Source: a bacterium BMS3Abin14 (lineage in GTDB: Bacteria > BMS3Abin14). Taken from it: a DNA stretch of 31,134 bases. This document shows positions 1 to 8,443 of this stretch, piece by piece. The stretch covers positions 1 to 31,134 of the forward strand of contig BDTG01000044.1 of assembly GCA_002897695.1 (NCBI GenBank), in the 5' to 3' direction. The position numbers and the translations under genes were made by a program. Below the pieces are notes generated by a model, which was not told where the DNA came from, ran no database searches, and was given only the letters and a program-made list of their open reading frames with translations. Numbering within the stretch: position 1 is the first letter of the stretch; each line of letters opens with the position of its first letter.

Positions 1-2
1 AA

Positions 3-185
3 CTGATGTACGCTGCACTGGTCCGCGGCTCCGAAAGATGGAGGGGCATCACCATCAATGATTTCGAACGCAGACAACTCGATTGCCTCCAGGAAGAGTT
101 GAAAAAACAACACCAGGAGGACAACAAACCTGCGATAAAACCGAGTTCAACCCATAAGGAAATTTACAGCAAAAATAGGACTTGA
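3..185 (+). pseudogene. IS256-like (mutator family) transposase, C-terminal fragment
   Basis: An open frame enters from the left edge and ends at TGA 183-185, giving about 60 residues. It contains ALVRGSERWRGI followed by a charged tail (FERRQLDCLQEELKKQ). The (L/I)RASERWRG-type block followed by a short Arg/Glu-rich helix resembles the C-terminus of one branch of IS256/mutator transposases, as I recall the family. Only the tail is visible, so I cannot say whether the gene is complete to the left. It ends only 17 bases before the first possible start of the IS110 transposase, so two elements abut or one has inserted beside the other. Family assignment is moderate because so little is present. 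Confidence 0.5.
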
Positions 186-201
186 CCAGATACGGGTAAG
201 T

Positions 202-1365
202 GTGGATGTAGGCTGTTATGGTCACAGTGTGGCAATCGGCCTTGCGGATGGTGCGTTGATCGAGGAGTTCGAGATCGACCACAGCCCTGAAGGGTTTTGC
301 CACTTCTTTGGTCGTATTGCTCGCCAGGAGGCCAAATATGACCTTCCGGTATCGGTGGCGATGGAGGGCTACAATGGATACGCACGCCCCCTGGACCGGC
401 TGGTACGTCTTAAAAACTACCGTCTGTTCAACATCAACAACGTTAAGCTCGCCCGTTTCAAGGAGATCTTTCCAGGGGCGGCCAAGACGGACCGGATCGA
501 CGCGAGGAAAGGTCTTGAGCTGTTTCAGCTCCAGGACTTCCTTCCGGCGGCCAAGGGTGTCCTTCAGGAGGTAGCGGCCACTTCGGAGGAGAACGCTCTT
601 TTAAAGCGTCTGACCCGTCGCCGGAGGCGGCTGGTGGAAGAAAGAGCCCGCGTTCTTAATATTATGCAGGCCGATTTACAGGCAGTGAGCCCTGGGCTAC
701 TGGGAATCACAGGTGATGCTTCCAATGTTTGGTTTCTCCGGCTAATAACCAGCACGGATAGTCTGGAGAAATTGTCCCGGCTACGCCGGTCCACTCTCCT
801 GAAGATCCGCTCTGTGGGACGCAAGTATGCGGAGGTGATCCAGGCTTGGCAGAAACGGGCACACTTCAGCGATGAGGTGGATTATGTGGGTGAGATGATC
901 TAGGAGGACGCGGCACGCATCCTTGAGCTTCGCGACAAGGTCAAGGAACTCGATGACAGGATCGCAAAGATCGCGGAAGGTTCCTGTGAGGCTGTCATCT
1001 TGTTGTCCCTTCCTGGTTTCGGTCCCACCAGTACAGCCGAACTGGCTGCCGAGATCGGAACGATAGGCCGGTTCGAGACCGAAGCCAGTCTGGCTCTATA
1101 CCTGGGCATGGCCATCCTCGACAACAGCTCAGGAAGGAAGAGAGGATCAAAGACATCGAAGATGGTCAACACCAGGGCCAAGGCTGCCATGATGGCCGCT
1201 GTGGACAGCCACAGGAAGTGTGTTCCCGAATCTCAAAGGTACTATGAAAAGAAACGTGCGGAGGGGAAGAAACACAATCAAGCGGTAAGGGCCTTGGGCA
1301 GGCACCTGTGTCGGGTCATTTTTAAGATGCTCAAGGAAGAAAGGGAATACGAAATCCGGAATTGA
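202..1365 (+). pseudogene. IS110-family transposase interrupted by an in-frame TAG stop
   Basis: The 388-codon frame reads as a full IS110-type DEDD transposase/recombinase except for TAG at 901-903. The N-terminal RuvC-like part shows DVGCYGHSVAIG (first Asp), AMEGYNGYARPLD (Glu) and KTDRIDARKG (Asp/Asp). After the stop, the same frame continues with PGFGPTSTAELAAEIG and LGMAILDNSSGRKRG, the Transposase_20 region with the Ser-Gly that normally carries the nucleophilic serine. Both halves look intact and no frameshift is needed, so a recent single-base nonsense mutation is the simplest reading. The start is unclear: GTG at 202 begins inside the first conserved block (upstream codons read DQIRVSV) and no in-frame ATG precedes it, so the 5' end may also be damaged. 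Other genes here end in TAG, so readthrough is not expected. Confidence 0.8.
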
Positions 1366-1690
1366 AAAAAACACTTGAAAATTCAAGCGGGATGTTCAAG
1401 TCGGGAATTTGTCAATTCCTGACAATGTTACAGGGGCTATTGCTCAATTCCCGCCCTGACCCCAGTCACTCCCCGCAGCGCTACAGTGATAAAACTGCGT
1501 GGAAGGGATGGGAAAAGGACCAGCCCCCGAGGGTGAATCCAGCGGGCAAAGAAAATCCCGGGCTGGACAAGGGTTCGGGTGCAAACTCACCTGGAAAAAA
1601 TGGTCAAGGAGATGTGAGGGGAAAGGGCATCCCCGGGAAGCCTGAGTGAAAGTTGTGAGCGATCCAACTCCGTACCACAGGTCAATGTTC
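1366..1690. other. Non-coding region 3' of the IS110 transposase, with inverted repeats
   Basis: About 325 bases with no convincing gene. It opens with an inverted repeat, CTTGAA-AA-TTCAAG (1374-1387), then a stronger hairpin at 1400-1423 (GTCGGGAATT / AATTCCTGAC, 9 of 10 pairs, loop TGTC). The rest (about 1440-1690) is purine-rich. The only open frame, 1362-1649, is rich in Gly, Pro, Lys and Asn and resembles nothing I know. In the IS1111 branch of the IS110 family the guide (bridge) RNA lies 3' of the transposase, so this stretch could hold such an RNA and the right end of the element. That is an inference from position and structure only. Confidence 0.4.
1400..1423 (+). repeat. Inverted repeat / hairpin downstream of IS110 transposase
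   Basis: GTCGGGAATT (1400-1409) and AATTCCTGAC (1414-1423) form a ten-position stem with one G/T wobble and a TGTC loop. No T-run follows, so it is not a typical intrinsic terminator. It lies 35 bases after the transposase stop and could be an end structure of the element or a stem of an element-encoded RNA. Confidence 0.5.
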
Positions 1691-1692
1691 GT

Positions 1693-2271
1693 CTAAAGAT
1701 CCGTGATCAGGTCCTCCAGTCTCCTTTTGGGCACGTGGTGGACCCCTTTTTCGTCCCTCCAGTACTTGATGCTTCCGTCCTCGCCCAACGGGTCGATGGA
1801 TATCTCCTCCTTCGGTTTCCCGAGGGCAATGGCAAGGAGGATCTCGTAGTGTTCCGGGATCTGAAGGGAGGCTCGGAGGGAATCCCTTTTAATGGAGCTG
1901 ATCATGCATCCGCCAAGCCCCTTTTCCACGGCTCCAAGGAGGATGGTCTGGGCAATAATCCCATGATCGCAGGCGAATGCGCTGGTAATCCTGGTATCGC
2001 CCAGAAGCAGGATATAGCCTGAAGGACGTTCTCCCTCAGTGGGGCCGTTCCAGTCCGCAAGGTAACCGGCCCAGGCCAGATGAGGGAAGATACGGGCATT
2101 TTTCTCAGGGTCTCCGGACAGGATGTACCGGATGGGCTGTCTGTTGGCGGTGGACGGCGTCAGCCTAGCCAGGCCGATGAACTCCTTCAAGGTATCCCCG
2201 GAGATGCTGTGGTCCTGGTAAAAGCGCCGGTAACTCCGGTTGGTCCGTACAAGTTCCTCAATCATTTCCAT
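1693..2271 (-). CDS. Nitroreductase family protein
   Basis: A 192-residue protein of the FMN-dependent nitroreductase fold, which transfers hydride from NAD(P)H to nitro, quinone or other substrates in the cytosol. It opens with MIEELVRTNRSYRRF and continues with LARLTPSTANRQPIRYIL, the N-terminal FMN-phosphate contact region (RxSxRxF, then S/N-rich) usual in the family. GLGGCMISSIKRDSLR and LLAIALGKPKEE match the later conserved segments. Length is normal for the small single-domain members. AAAAGGAGATGG just before the ATG supplies a good ribosome binding site. It lies downstream of acnA on the same strand, 91 bases away, so co-transcription is possible. The physiological substrate cannot be deduced. 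Confidence 0.88.
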   Translation of the reverse strand: MEMIEELVRTNRSYRRFYQDHSISGDTLKEFIGLARLTPSTANRQPIRYILSGDPEKNARIFPHLAWAGYLADWNGPTEGERPSGYILLLGDTRITSAFACDHGIIAQTILLGAVEKGLGGCMISSIKRDSLRASLQIPEHYEILLAIALGKPKEEISIDPLGEDGSIKYWRDEKGVHHVPKRRLEDLITDL

Positions 2272-2317
2272 CTCCTTTTTGAAAGCCCCCCCCCTCGCTT
2301 TAAGAATTTTCCTCTCG

Positions 2318-2351
2318 CCCGCTCGTCACGCCTGTAGCGCAGCGAACGGGT
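2318..2351. repeat. Imperfect inverted repeat between acnA and nitroreductase
   Basis: CCCGCTCG and CGAACGGG flank a loop of about 17 bases in the gap between acnA and the nitroreductase gene (7 of 8 positions pair). A related GCTCGTTCGTCAC string occurs upstream of fumC near 6737. No T-run supports a terminator on the minus strand. It looks like a dispersed intergenic repeat. Confidence 0.35.
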
Positions 2352-2362
2352 GGTGAAAATTT

Positions 2363-5167
2363 TTATCTGTTTTCCAGCATATCCCGCAGGACCTTCTGCA
2401 ATATACCACCGTGCCGGTAATATTCAACCTCCACGGGGCTGTTCAAAAGGACCCCCGCGGTAAAGGTTATGGGTTTTTCGTCCGCCCCGTCCATTCTGGC
2501 GGTTACGGTGGCCTTTCCATTGGCCGCAAGACCCTCGCCGATGCCTGTGATCTCCAGGGTTTCCTTCCCCGTAAGACCAAGGGTCTCCGTGTTTTCGCCC
2601 GACTCGAACTGAAGAGGTAAAACACCCATGCCCACAAGGTTGCTGCGGTGGATGCGTTCGAACGACTGTGCCAGGACGGCCTTCACCCCGAGGAGGAGGG
2701 TTCCCTTGGCGGCCCAATCCCTGGAGCTTCCTGCACCGTATTCCTTCCCGCCGACTACGACGAGAGGCGTATCTTCATCCTTATAGCGCATGGCGGCGTC
2801 AAAAATGGTCATCCGTTCCCCCTCGGGCATATGGAGCGTCCATCCTCCTTCCCCTTCAACCATGGCATTTTGGATACGGATGTTCCCGAAGGTGCCCCTC
2901 ATCATCACCTCGTGGTTTCCCCTCCGGGAACCGAAACTGTTGAAGTCCGAACCCTGAATCCCGTTTTCCAGGAGGTAGTGTCCGGCCGGGCTGTCATCCG
3001 GGATGGTCCCGGCAGGCGAGATGTGGTCGGTGGTCAGGGTATCTCCGAAGATCCCGAGAATACGGGCTCCCTCGATATCCCTCGGCACCGGGGGAGTGTC
3101 GGGCATGTCATCGAAAAAAGGCGGTTCCCTGATGTAGATGGAAGCCGGATCCCAGGGGAAGAGATTTGAATCCGAATCCTTCAGGGAATTCCAGAACTCG
3201 TTTCCCTCGTATATATGACTGTACGCGTCAAGGAATTTCCCTGGATCCAGGAAGGATTTAACCGTGGACAGTATCTCCTCCCGGGATGGCCATATTTCCT
3301 TAAGATATACCGGATTGCCATTGGGGTCCCGCCCCAGAGGGTCGTGGGTCATGTCAACCGTAACCGAACCGGCAATGGCGTAGGCAACCACGAGCATGGG
3401 GGATGCAAGGTAGTTCGCGCGGATGTATGGGTTGATCCGGGCCTCGTAATTCCGGTTGCCGCTCAGAACAGCCGCTGTGACGAGCTGATTCTCCTCGATG
3501 GCTTTGGCAATGCCGGCTCGCAGCGGCCCACTGTTTCCGATGCAGGTTGTGCAGCCGTAGCCCACCACGTGGAATCCCAATGCATCCAGAAACGGTGTGA
3601 GGCCTGAATCATCCAGGTAGCTTGTGACTACGCCGGAGCCGGGGGCCAGGCTGGTCTTGACCCACGGCCGGGTCCTCAGGCCCCGTTTAACCGCATTACG
3701 TGCGAGAAGTCCGGCACCGATCATGACCGATGGATTGGATGTGTTGGTACAGCTTGTTATGGCCGCGATCACAACGGATCCGTCGCAGATGGGGATCTTT
3801 GCCTGGTCCAGCTCCTCCTCAACGCAGCGGCACAACGGCCTGGGGTCCGTGGGACAGCCGCACTTCTCCGGCACCGGGTGAGAGGAACCCCCCTCATCGG
3901 CCCAATATCCGCAATCATCAAACCGGTCGGCATCGGAGGTGACCCCCGCCTCGAGCATTCGGGGAAGGGTCTCGAGAAAGGAGTCCTTCATCCCACCAAG
4001 CTTCACCCGCTGGTGAGGTTTGCTGGGACCGGCCAAAGAGGGTTCGACCTTTCCCATGTCCAGCTCATAAACCGAGGTATAGGAGGGTTCTTCGTCCGTT
4101 TCGGAGTGAAAGAGCCCCTGATGCTTTGAGTAGTTTTCGACAAGGTCGACAAGCTCCCGGGGCCTGCCGGTTGCCGAAAGGTATCGAAGTGTCTCATCAT
4201 CCACCGGAAAGAAGGCCGCGGTGGCTCCGTACTCCGGGGACATATTGGAAATCGTTGCCCGGTCGGGAAGGGTCAGGGTCCTTAACCCGGTGCCGAAGAA
4301 CTCCACAAATCGCCCCACAACACCTTTTTCCCGGAGAAATTCGGTGATGGTGAGCACAAGGTCAGTGGACGTGGACTCACTGGGAAGCCTGCCTTTTATA
4401 TTGATCCCGACAACCTCAGGTATGGGCATGTAGTATGGCTGCCCCAGGAGCACGGCCTCCGCCTCTATCCCCCCCACGCCCCATCCAAGTACGCCCAGGC
4501 CGTTTATCATCGGTGTATGGGAGTCAGTGCCTACAAGAGTGTCGGGAAAAGCGTACAATTCCCCATGGATTGTACGTGTCCCGACAACCGATCCAAGATA
4601 TTCCAGGTTGACCTGGTGGACAATCCCCGCCCCGGGGGGCACCACCCGGAGATTGGAGAAAGCCTTCTGTCCCCAATGGAGCATGGAGTAGCGTTCGGCA
4701 TTGCGCTCCGTCTCCTTCTGGATGTTGAACTCGAAGGCCTGGCCGGTTCCGAAGTGGTCCACCTGTACCGAATGGTCTATGACCATATCCGCCGGAATGG
4801 ACGGATTGATCCTGGACGGGTCCCCCCCCTTTCGTTCCATGGCAGAACGCATGGCGGCGAGATCCACCAGGGCGGGCAAACCTGTGAAGTCCTGAAGGAC
4901 CACACGTGCCGGCATGAAGGGTATGGTTCCCCCACCGCTGTTGCCAGGGCTCCACGCCGCCAGCCTCAGGACATCCTCTCGAGACACGAACTTACCCCCG
5001 GAATGTCGAAGCAGGTTTTCGAGTAGAACACGGATGGAAAAAGGAAGCCGGTCAACACCCGACACCCCCGCTCCGGAAAGAGCGCCCAGGTGGTAAATTG
5101 TATATGATTTGTCCCCTGATTTCAGGGTCTTCCTCACGTCAAAGGGGGAGAGTGCGGATGTTTTCAT
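2363..5167 (-). CDS. acnA: Aconitate hydratase A
   Basis: A 934-residue [4Fe-4S] dehydratase interconverting citrate and isocitrate in the TCA cycle. Cluster ligands are visible as Cys473 in TSCTNTSNPS and Cys539/Cys542 in GYGCTTCIGNSG. The C-terminal swivel domain carries GSSRDWAAKGTLLLGVKAV. Domain order is the AcnA/IRP type, with the swivel domain last. It is about 40 residues longer than E. coli AcnA (891). Most of the excess lies between SLAGP (377) and the first cluster cysteine, where a cysteine-rich stretch adds Cys419, 436, 438, 446, 448 and 461. The start is supported by GGGAGG eight bases upstream of ATG. It lies 159 bases downstream of fumC on the same strand, suggesting co-expression of two TCA steps. 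A second aconitase, acnB, is encoded about 9 kb away. Confidence 0.96.
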   Translation of the reverse strand: MKTSALSPFDVRKTLKSGDKSYTIYHLGALSGAGVSGVDRLPFSIRVLLENLLRHSGGKFVSREDVLRLAAWSPGNSGGGTIPFMPARVVLQDFTGLPALVDLAAMRSAMERKGGDPSRINPSIPADMVIDHSVQVDHFGTGQAFEFNIQKETERNAERYSMLHWGQKAFSNLRVVPPGAGIVHQVNLEYLGSVVGTRTIHGELYAFPDTLVGTDSHTPMINGLGVLGWGVGGIEAEAVLLGQPYYMPIPEVVGINIKGRLPSESTSTDLVLTITEFLREKGVVGRFVEFFGTGLRTLTLPDRATISNMSPEYGATAAFFPVDDETLRYLSATGRPRELVDLVENYSKHQGLFHSETDEEPSYTSVYELDMGKVEPSLAGPSKPHQRVKLGGMKDSFLETLPRMLEAGVTSDADRFDDCGYWADEGGSSHPVPEKCGCPTDPRPLCRCVEEELDQAKIPICDGSVVIAAITSCTNTSNPSVMIGAGLLARNAVKRGLRTRPWVKTSLAPGSGVVTSYLDDSGLTPFLDALGFHVVGYGCTTCIGNSGPLRAGIAKAIEENQLVTAAVLSGNRNYEARINPYIRANYLASPMLVVAYAIAGSVTVDMTHDPLGRDPNGNPVYLKEIWPSREEILSTVKSFLDPGKFLDAYSHIYEGNEFWNSLKDSDSNLFPWDPASIYIREPPFFDDMPDTPPVPRDIEGARILGIFGDTLTTDHISPAGTIPDDSPAGHYLLENGIQGSDFNSFGSRRGNHEVMMRGTFGNIRIQNAMVEGEGGWTLHMPEGERMTIFDAAMRYKDEDTPLVVVGGKEYGAGSSRDWAAKGTLLLGVKAVLAQSFERIHRSNLVGMGVLPLQFESGENTETLGLTGKETLEITGIGEGLAANGKATVTARMDGADEKPITFTAGVLLNSPVEVEYYRHGGILQKVLRDMLENR

Positions 5168-5326
5168 GGATTCGGCCTCCCTGCTCGAGAGTTTGCAACA
5201 TCACGGCTTCAGCAATTTTCACCTGCCGTTTATCACAGGTCCTTCACGGCTCTGGAGAGGGGAAGTCCATGCTCCGGCAACTCAACCATCATAATCACCG
5301 AAAGCGTACGAAACAGGCCAACGGGT

Positions 5327-6709
5327 TCAGTTCCCGACCATCCCAGCGGGGTCCAGCGCCTTTTTTATCTCGTCCTCGGTGAGGATGCCCTTCTCCCTTA
5401 CAAGCTGTCTGACGGTCTTGCCCGTCAGGCCGGCCTCCTTTGCGAGCCGGGAGGCCTCGTCGTACCCTATGACCTGTGCCAGGGGAGTTATCAGGGCCAG
5501 GCTCTGTTCCACCAGCTCTTCACACCTATCTATGTTGGCTGAAATGCCGTCCACGCACTTTTTCGCCATCAGGATGGTGGTGTTGGTGATGAGGGTGAGA
5601 GACTCCATTATAACATGGGCCAGAAGGGGCATCATTACGTTAAGCTCAAGGTTCCCAGACGCGTTGGCCATGGTCACGGTCACATCGTTGCCCATGACCC
5701 TGACGGCGGCCTGCAGGGCCGATTCAGGTATGACCGGATTGACCTTGCCAGGCATTATGGATGACCCCGGCTGGAGGGCGGGGATGGCAACCTCACCTAT
5801 GCCGCAGCGGGGACCGCAGGCCAGGAACCGGATATCGGAGGCGATTTTGTAAAGGGATGAGGCATAGGCAGCCAGGGACTTGTGAAGGGAAACCAAGGCG
5901 TCCTTGCCGCCCATCGCCGCGAACCGATTGGGGGCTATGGCAAAAGGAATATCCGCTTGCGACGCGATCCGCAATACTACCAGCTCGGCGAAACGCGGGT
6001 GGCTGTTGAGGCCTGTGCCGACCGCCGTCCCGCCAAGCGGTAATTCCTCCAGATGTAAAAAGGTGTCCTCAACCGCTTCCATGGCGTGTTCGACCTGAGA
6101 GGCGTAGCCTGAAAATTCCTGCCCCAGGGTAATGGGAACCGCGTCCTGCATGTGCGTTCTGCCGACCTTGACCACACGGGAGAATTCCCTGGACCTTGCG
6201 GACAGGGAATTCTTCAGGGTCTTCAGGGCCGGAAGAAAGGATTTTCCGGCGTACTCCCTGACCGCAATATGGATGGAGGAGGGGATAACGTCATTACTGG
6301 ACTGGCCGAGATTGACGTGGTCATTGGGGTGTACGGGGGTTCTACCCTGGCGTTGGGACCCCATGATTTCGTTGGCCCTGGCCGCGATAACCTCGTTCAT
6401 GTTCATATTTGTGGAGGTGCCTGACCCGGTCTGGTAGACATCAATGGGAAACTGGCCCTGAAATTTCCCGCCCATTACCTCGGCGGCGGCATCGTCAATG
6501 GCCGAAACGACCTCTTCGGTCAGGAGGCCGAGTTCTCCATTGACCCGGGCCGCCTCTTTTTTTATCAGCGCCAGGGCGTGCAGGATCCCGTCCGGCATCG
6601 TGGTGCCAGAGACGGGGAAGTTTAGAACGGCCCTTTGGGTGGAGGCGCCGTAGTAGGCATCCTTCGTGACCATCATCTCTCCCATGGAATCGCTCACTTT
6701 AATCATCAT
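5327..6709 (-). CDS. fumC: Fumarate hydratase, class II
   Basis: A 460-residue member of the fumarase/aspartase superfamily, an oxygen-stable, cluster-free homotetramer that hydrates fumarate to malate. Conserved segments are GSGTSTNMNMNEVIA, HPNDHVNLGQSSND, GRTHMQDAVPITLGQE, GGTAVGTGLNSHP and the signature GSSIMPGKVNP. The PGKVNP form, GPRCGIGE and a C-terminus ending in GMVGN match fumarase better than aspartase (usually PAKVNP), though VNPVIPE is somewhat aspartase-like. The first of two adjacent ATG codons follows a run of eight G that can act as a Shine-Dalgarno sequence. It is probably the first gene of a fumC-acnA unit. An aspartase activity cannot be excluded from sequence alone, but fumarase is clearly favoured by motif and neighbour. 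Confidence 0.92.
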   Translation of the reverse strand: MMIKVSDSMGEMMVTKDAYYGASTQRAVLNFPVSGTTMPDGILHALALIKKEAARVNGELGLLTEEVVSAIDDAAAEVMGGKFQGQFPIDVYQTGSGTSTNMNMNEVIAARANEIMGSQRQGRTPVHPNDHVNLGQSSNDVIPSSIHIAVREYAGKSFLPALKTLKNSLSARSREFSRVVKVGRTHMQDAVPITLGQEFSGYASQVEHAMEAVEDTFLHLEELPLGGTAVGTGLNSHPRFAELVVLRIASQADIPFAIAPNRFAAMGGKDALVSLHKSLAAYASSLYKIASDIRFLACGPRCGIGEVAIPALQPGSSIMPGKVNPVIPESALQAAVRVMGNDVTVTMANASGNLELNVMMPLLAHVIMESLTLITNTTILMAKKCVDGISANIDRCEELVEQSLALITPLAQVIGYDEASRLAKEAGLTGKTVRQLVREKGILTEDEIKKALDPAGMVGN

Positions 6710-6858
6710 TCCCCCCCCTTTTAACTCATTTTCTCACGCTCGTTCGTCACATAATGAAAACTGACTCACTAAAGACGCAAAGAACGCAAAGAAGCACCGA
6801 ATACCGGTAAGTTAACTCAATTCTATCAATAATGACAACCTTATGGCTCGACATGCTC

Positions 6859-6882
6859 AACATCCGGGGGTTGCCGGATGTT
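6859..6882. repeat. Perfect 9-bp hairpin, intergenic
   Basis: AACATCCGG (6859-6867) and CCGGATGTT (6874-6882) pair perfectly around a GGGTTG loop. There is no adjacent T-run on the plus strand. It may be a dispersed palindromic repeat. Confidence 0.55.
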
Positions 6883-6901
6883 CACATTAAAAAGATAATC
6901 T

Positions 6902-6970
6902 CCTCACCCAAGTTGCTGTTGATCCTTGACCCAATTCTCCCTCTCCCCCTGGGAGAGGGCAGGGGTGAGG
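6902..6970. repeat. REP-like nested palindrome
   Basis: Inner arms CCCTCTCCC (6939-6947) and GGGAGAGGG (6951-6959) pair perfectly around a 3-base loop. Outer arms CCTCACCC (6902-6909) and GGGTGAGG (6963-6970) can extend it. The CCCTCTCCC/GGGAGAGGG followed by GGGGTGAGGG pattern recurs in intergenic DNA of many bacteria, so this is probably one copy of a dispersed extragenic palindrome, not a gene-specific regulator. Confidence 0.6.
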
Positions 6971-7097
6971 GGATGTGATTTACTTTGCAGACTTTGATCT
7001 ACTCCGTGAAAACCTTTTCAGAGCCGTAGAATTCGTGATAATCTTGTTACCCCTTTTATCATTATGGATATACTGGCCACCACCGTGAGGACAGGCG

Positions 7098-8246
7098 ATG
7101 CTGCGTATTGACAGAGAAAAGAAGGAAACGGCAGACTTGGCGCCCTATGCGGCGCTCAATTCCCTTTCCAGGGGCCGCCTGCATCCTGAGGAGGAACACC
7201 CCTATCGCCTCCCTTTCGAACGGGACAGGGACCGCATAATCCACTGCACCGCTTTCAGGCGGATGGAATACAAGACGCAGGTCTTCTTCTACCACGAGGG
7301 CGATTATTTCCGGACCAGGCTGACCCACTCCCTGGAGGTTTCCCAACTCAGCCGTTCCGCAGCCCTTGCCCTGAATCTTAACGAGGTTCTCGCCGAAGCT
7401 GTTGCGTTGGCTCACGATCTTGGGCACACCCCGTTTGGCCATGCCGGGGAAAGAGCCATGGACGCGCTCATGAGTGACGAGGGGGGGTTCGAGCACAACC
7501 TTCAGACCCTTCGGGTGGTTGATCTCCTGGAGTATAGGTATCCCGGGTTTCCCGGCCTGAACCTTTCCTGGGAGGTCCGGGAGGGGATCGCCAAACACAG
7601 CACCGATTACGACCAGCCGGATATAACCGTTTTCGGACCCACTCAACCGAGTCTGGAGGGCCAGATCGTTGAACTGGCCGACGAAATCGCCTACAACAAC
7701 CACGATCTTGACGACGGTCTGACCTCGAAGCTGATTACACTCGATCAACTGGAAGACATTACGATCTGGCGGGAGGTCAAGGGGGGTGTTCAAAAAGAAA
7801 TGCGGGGGATCTCTTCCGCCATGCTGAGAAACGAGGTCATCAGGAGGATTATTAACTGGCAGGTAACGGATCTCATCTCCACAATTGCCGGAAACCTCAA
7901 ATCTATGGGTATTTCAAGCCGCCGCGAACTGGCGCAGGCCCCTTCGAGGGCAGCCGCCTTCAGCACGGAGATGGATTCCATGAACAGTGAACTGAAGTCC
8001 TTTCTGAGGGAAAATCTCTACGGTCATTACCGTGTTGTACGAATGGCCGAAAAAGCCCAGAGGATACTCAGGGACATGTTCATGGCCTACTGTGAAAAAC
8101 CCAAGCAGCTGCCCCCGCATGTGTACAGGAAAATAGAGGAAGACGGCAATCCCGTTCGGGTGATATGCGATTACATGGCGGGGATGACGGACAAGTTTGC
8201 TCTCGATGAGCACAGAAAGCTTTTCGATCCGCTGGCGAGGGTGTAA
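7098..8246 (+). CDS. dgt: dGTPase-like HD-domain triphosphohydrolase
   Basis: A 382-residue metal-dependent HD-superfamily enzyme of the deoxyguanosine triphosphate triphosphohydrolase family, which splits dNTPs to nucleosides and tripolyphosphate and so tunes dNTP pools. The N-terminal RDRDRIIHCTAFRRMEYKTQVF block is the family hallmark. Metal ligands appear as His77 (RLTHSLEV), His106-Asp107 (AHDLGHTPFGH) and Asp195 (ELADEIAYNNHD). Length fits the shorter, non-E. coli subgroup (E. coli Dgt is 505). GAGGA at 7087-7091 lies six bases before ATG. Divergent from fumC and followed at about 200 bases by the cytochrome gene. Substrate preference within dNTPs cannot be read from sequence. Confidence 0.93.
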   Translation: MLRIDREKKETADLAPYAALNSLSRGRLHPEEEHPYRLPFERDRDRIIHCTAFRRMEYKTQVFFYHEGDYFRTRLTHSLEVSQLSRSAALALNLNEVLAEAVALAHDLGHTPFGHAGERAMDALMSDEGGFEHNLQTLRVVDLLEYRYPGFPGLNLSWEVREGIAKHSTDYDQPDITVFGPTQPSLEGQIVELADEIAYNNHDLDDGLTSKLITLDQLEDITIWREVKGGVQKEMRGISSAMLRNEVIRRIINWQVTDLISTIAGNLKSMGISSRRELAQAPSRAAAFSTEMDSMNSELKSFLRENLYGHYRVVRMAEKAQRILRDMFMAYCEKPKQLPPHVYRKIEEDGNPVRVICDYMAGMTDKFALDEHRKLFDPLARV

Positions 8247-8288
8247 GGACCAGAAGGGAGGACACGGAGACGCGGAGAGTGAGACGAA

Positions 8289-8323
8289 GTCATTGCGAGC
8301 GACTGAATAAGGAGCGCGGCAAT
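8289..8323. repeat. Dispersed ATTGCGAG...GCAAT repeat, copy 1
   Basis: GTCATTGCGAGC (8289-8300) followed by GCGGCAAT (8316-8323) forms an imperfect inverted repeat. The same 12-mer recurs at 21918-21929, also followed by GCAAT. This family of short ATTGCGAG...GCAATC repeats is common in intergenic DNA of deltaproteobacteria-like and other genomes. Confidence 0.55.
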
Positions 8324-8372
8324 CCCGGGCGTAGTCGTAAGGAAACCTGAAACATGGAATCTGAAACCCCTG

Positions 8373-8401
8373 TCCGCCGAAGCTCGCAGAGCGAAGGCGG
8401 A
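8373..8401. repeat. Imperfect palindrome TCCGCC...GGCGGA
   Basis: TCCGCC at 8373-8378 and GGCGGA at 8396-8401 flank GAAGCTCGCAGAGCGAA, which is itself partly palindromic (GCTCGCAGAGC). It is a dispersed-repeat type seen in many genomes and lies between dgt and the cytochrome gene. Confidence 0.45.
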
Positions 8402-8443
8402 TGGAACCAGGAACCAGGCCCTGATTTTAAATCGGAGGTTAAC

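Larger units (their letters stand above)
6710..7097. other. Divergent intergenic region between fumC and dgt
   Basis: 388 bases holding the upstream regions of two divergent genes and several repeats. Near 6771 it contains a GACGCAAAGAACGCAAAGAA string of the kind scattered through many genomes. Two perfect 9-bp hairpins follow (6859-6882 and 6939-6959). I see no ORF of quality and no confident sigma-70 promoter, although one must exist on each side. Confidence 0.6.

Noticed and set aside
901-903. TAG as pyrrolysine or suppressed codon
   Set aside because: TAG terminates several normal genes in the window (cytochrome c, the Roadblock-like gene, ftsY, the glycosyltransferase), and no Pyl genes are present.
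1362-1649. 95-codon frame after the IS110 transposase
   Set aside because: It overlaps the transposase end, has no ribosome binding site and its product is compositionally biased with no recognisable motif.
5230-5305. A 19-codon leader peptide (minus strand) before acnA
   Set aside because: It has no clear ribosome binding site, regulatory codons or attenuator hairpin.
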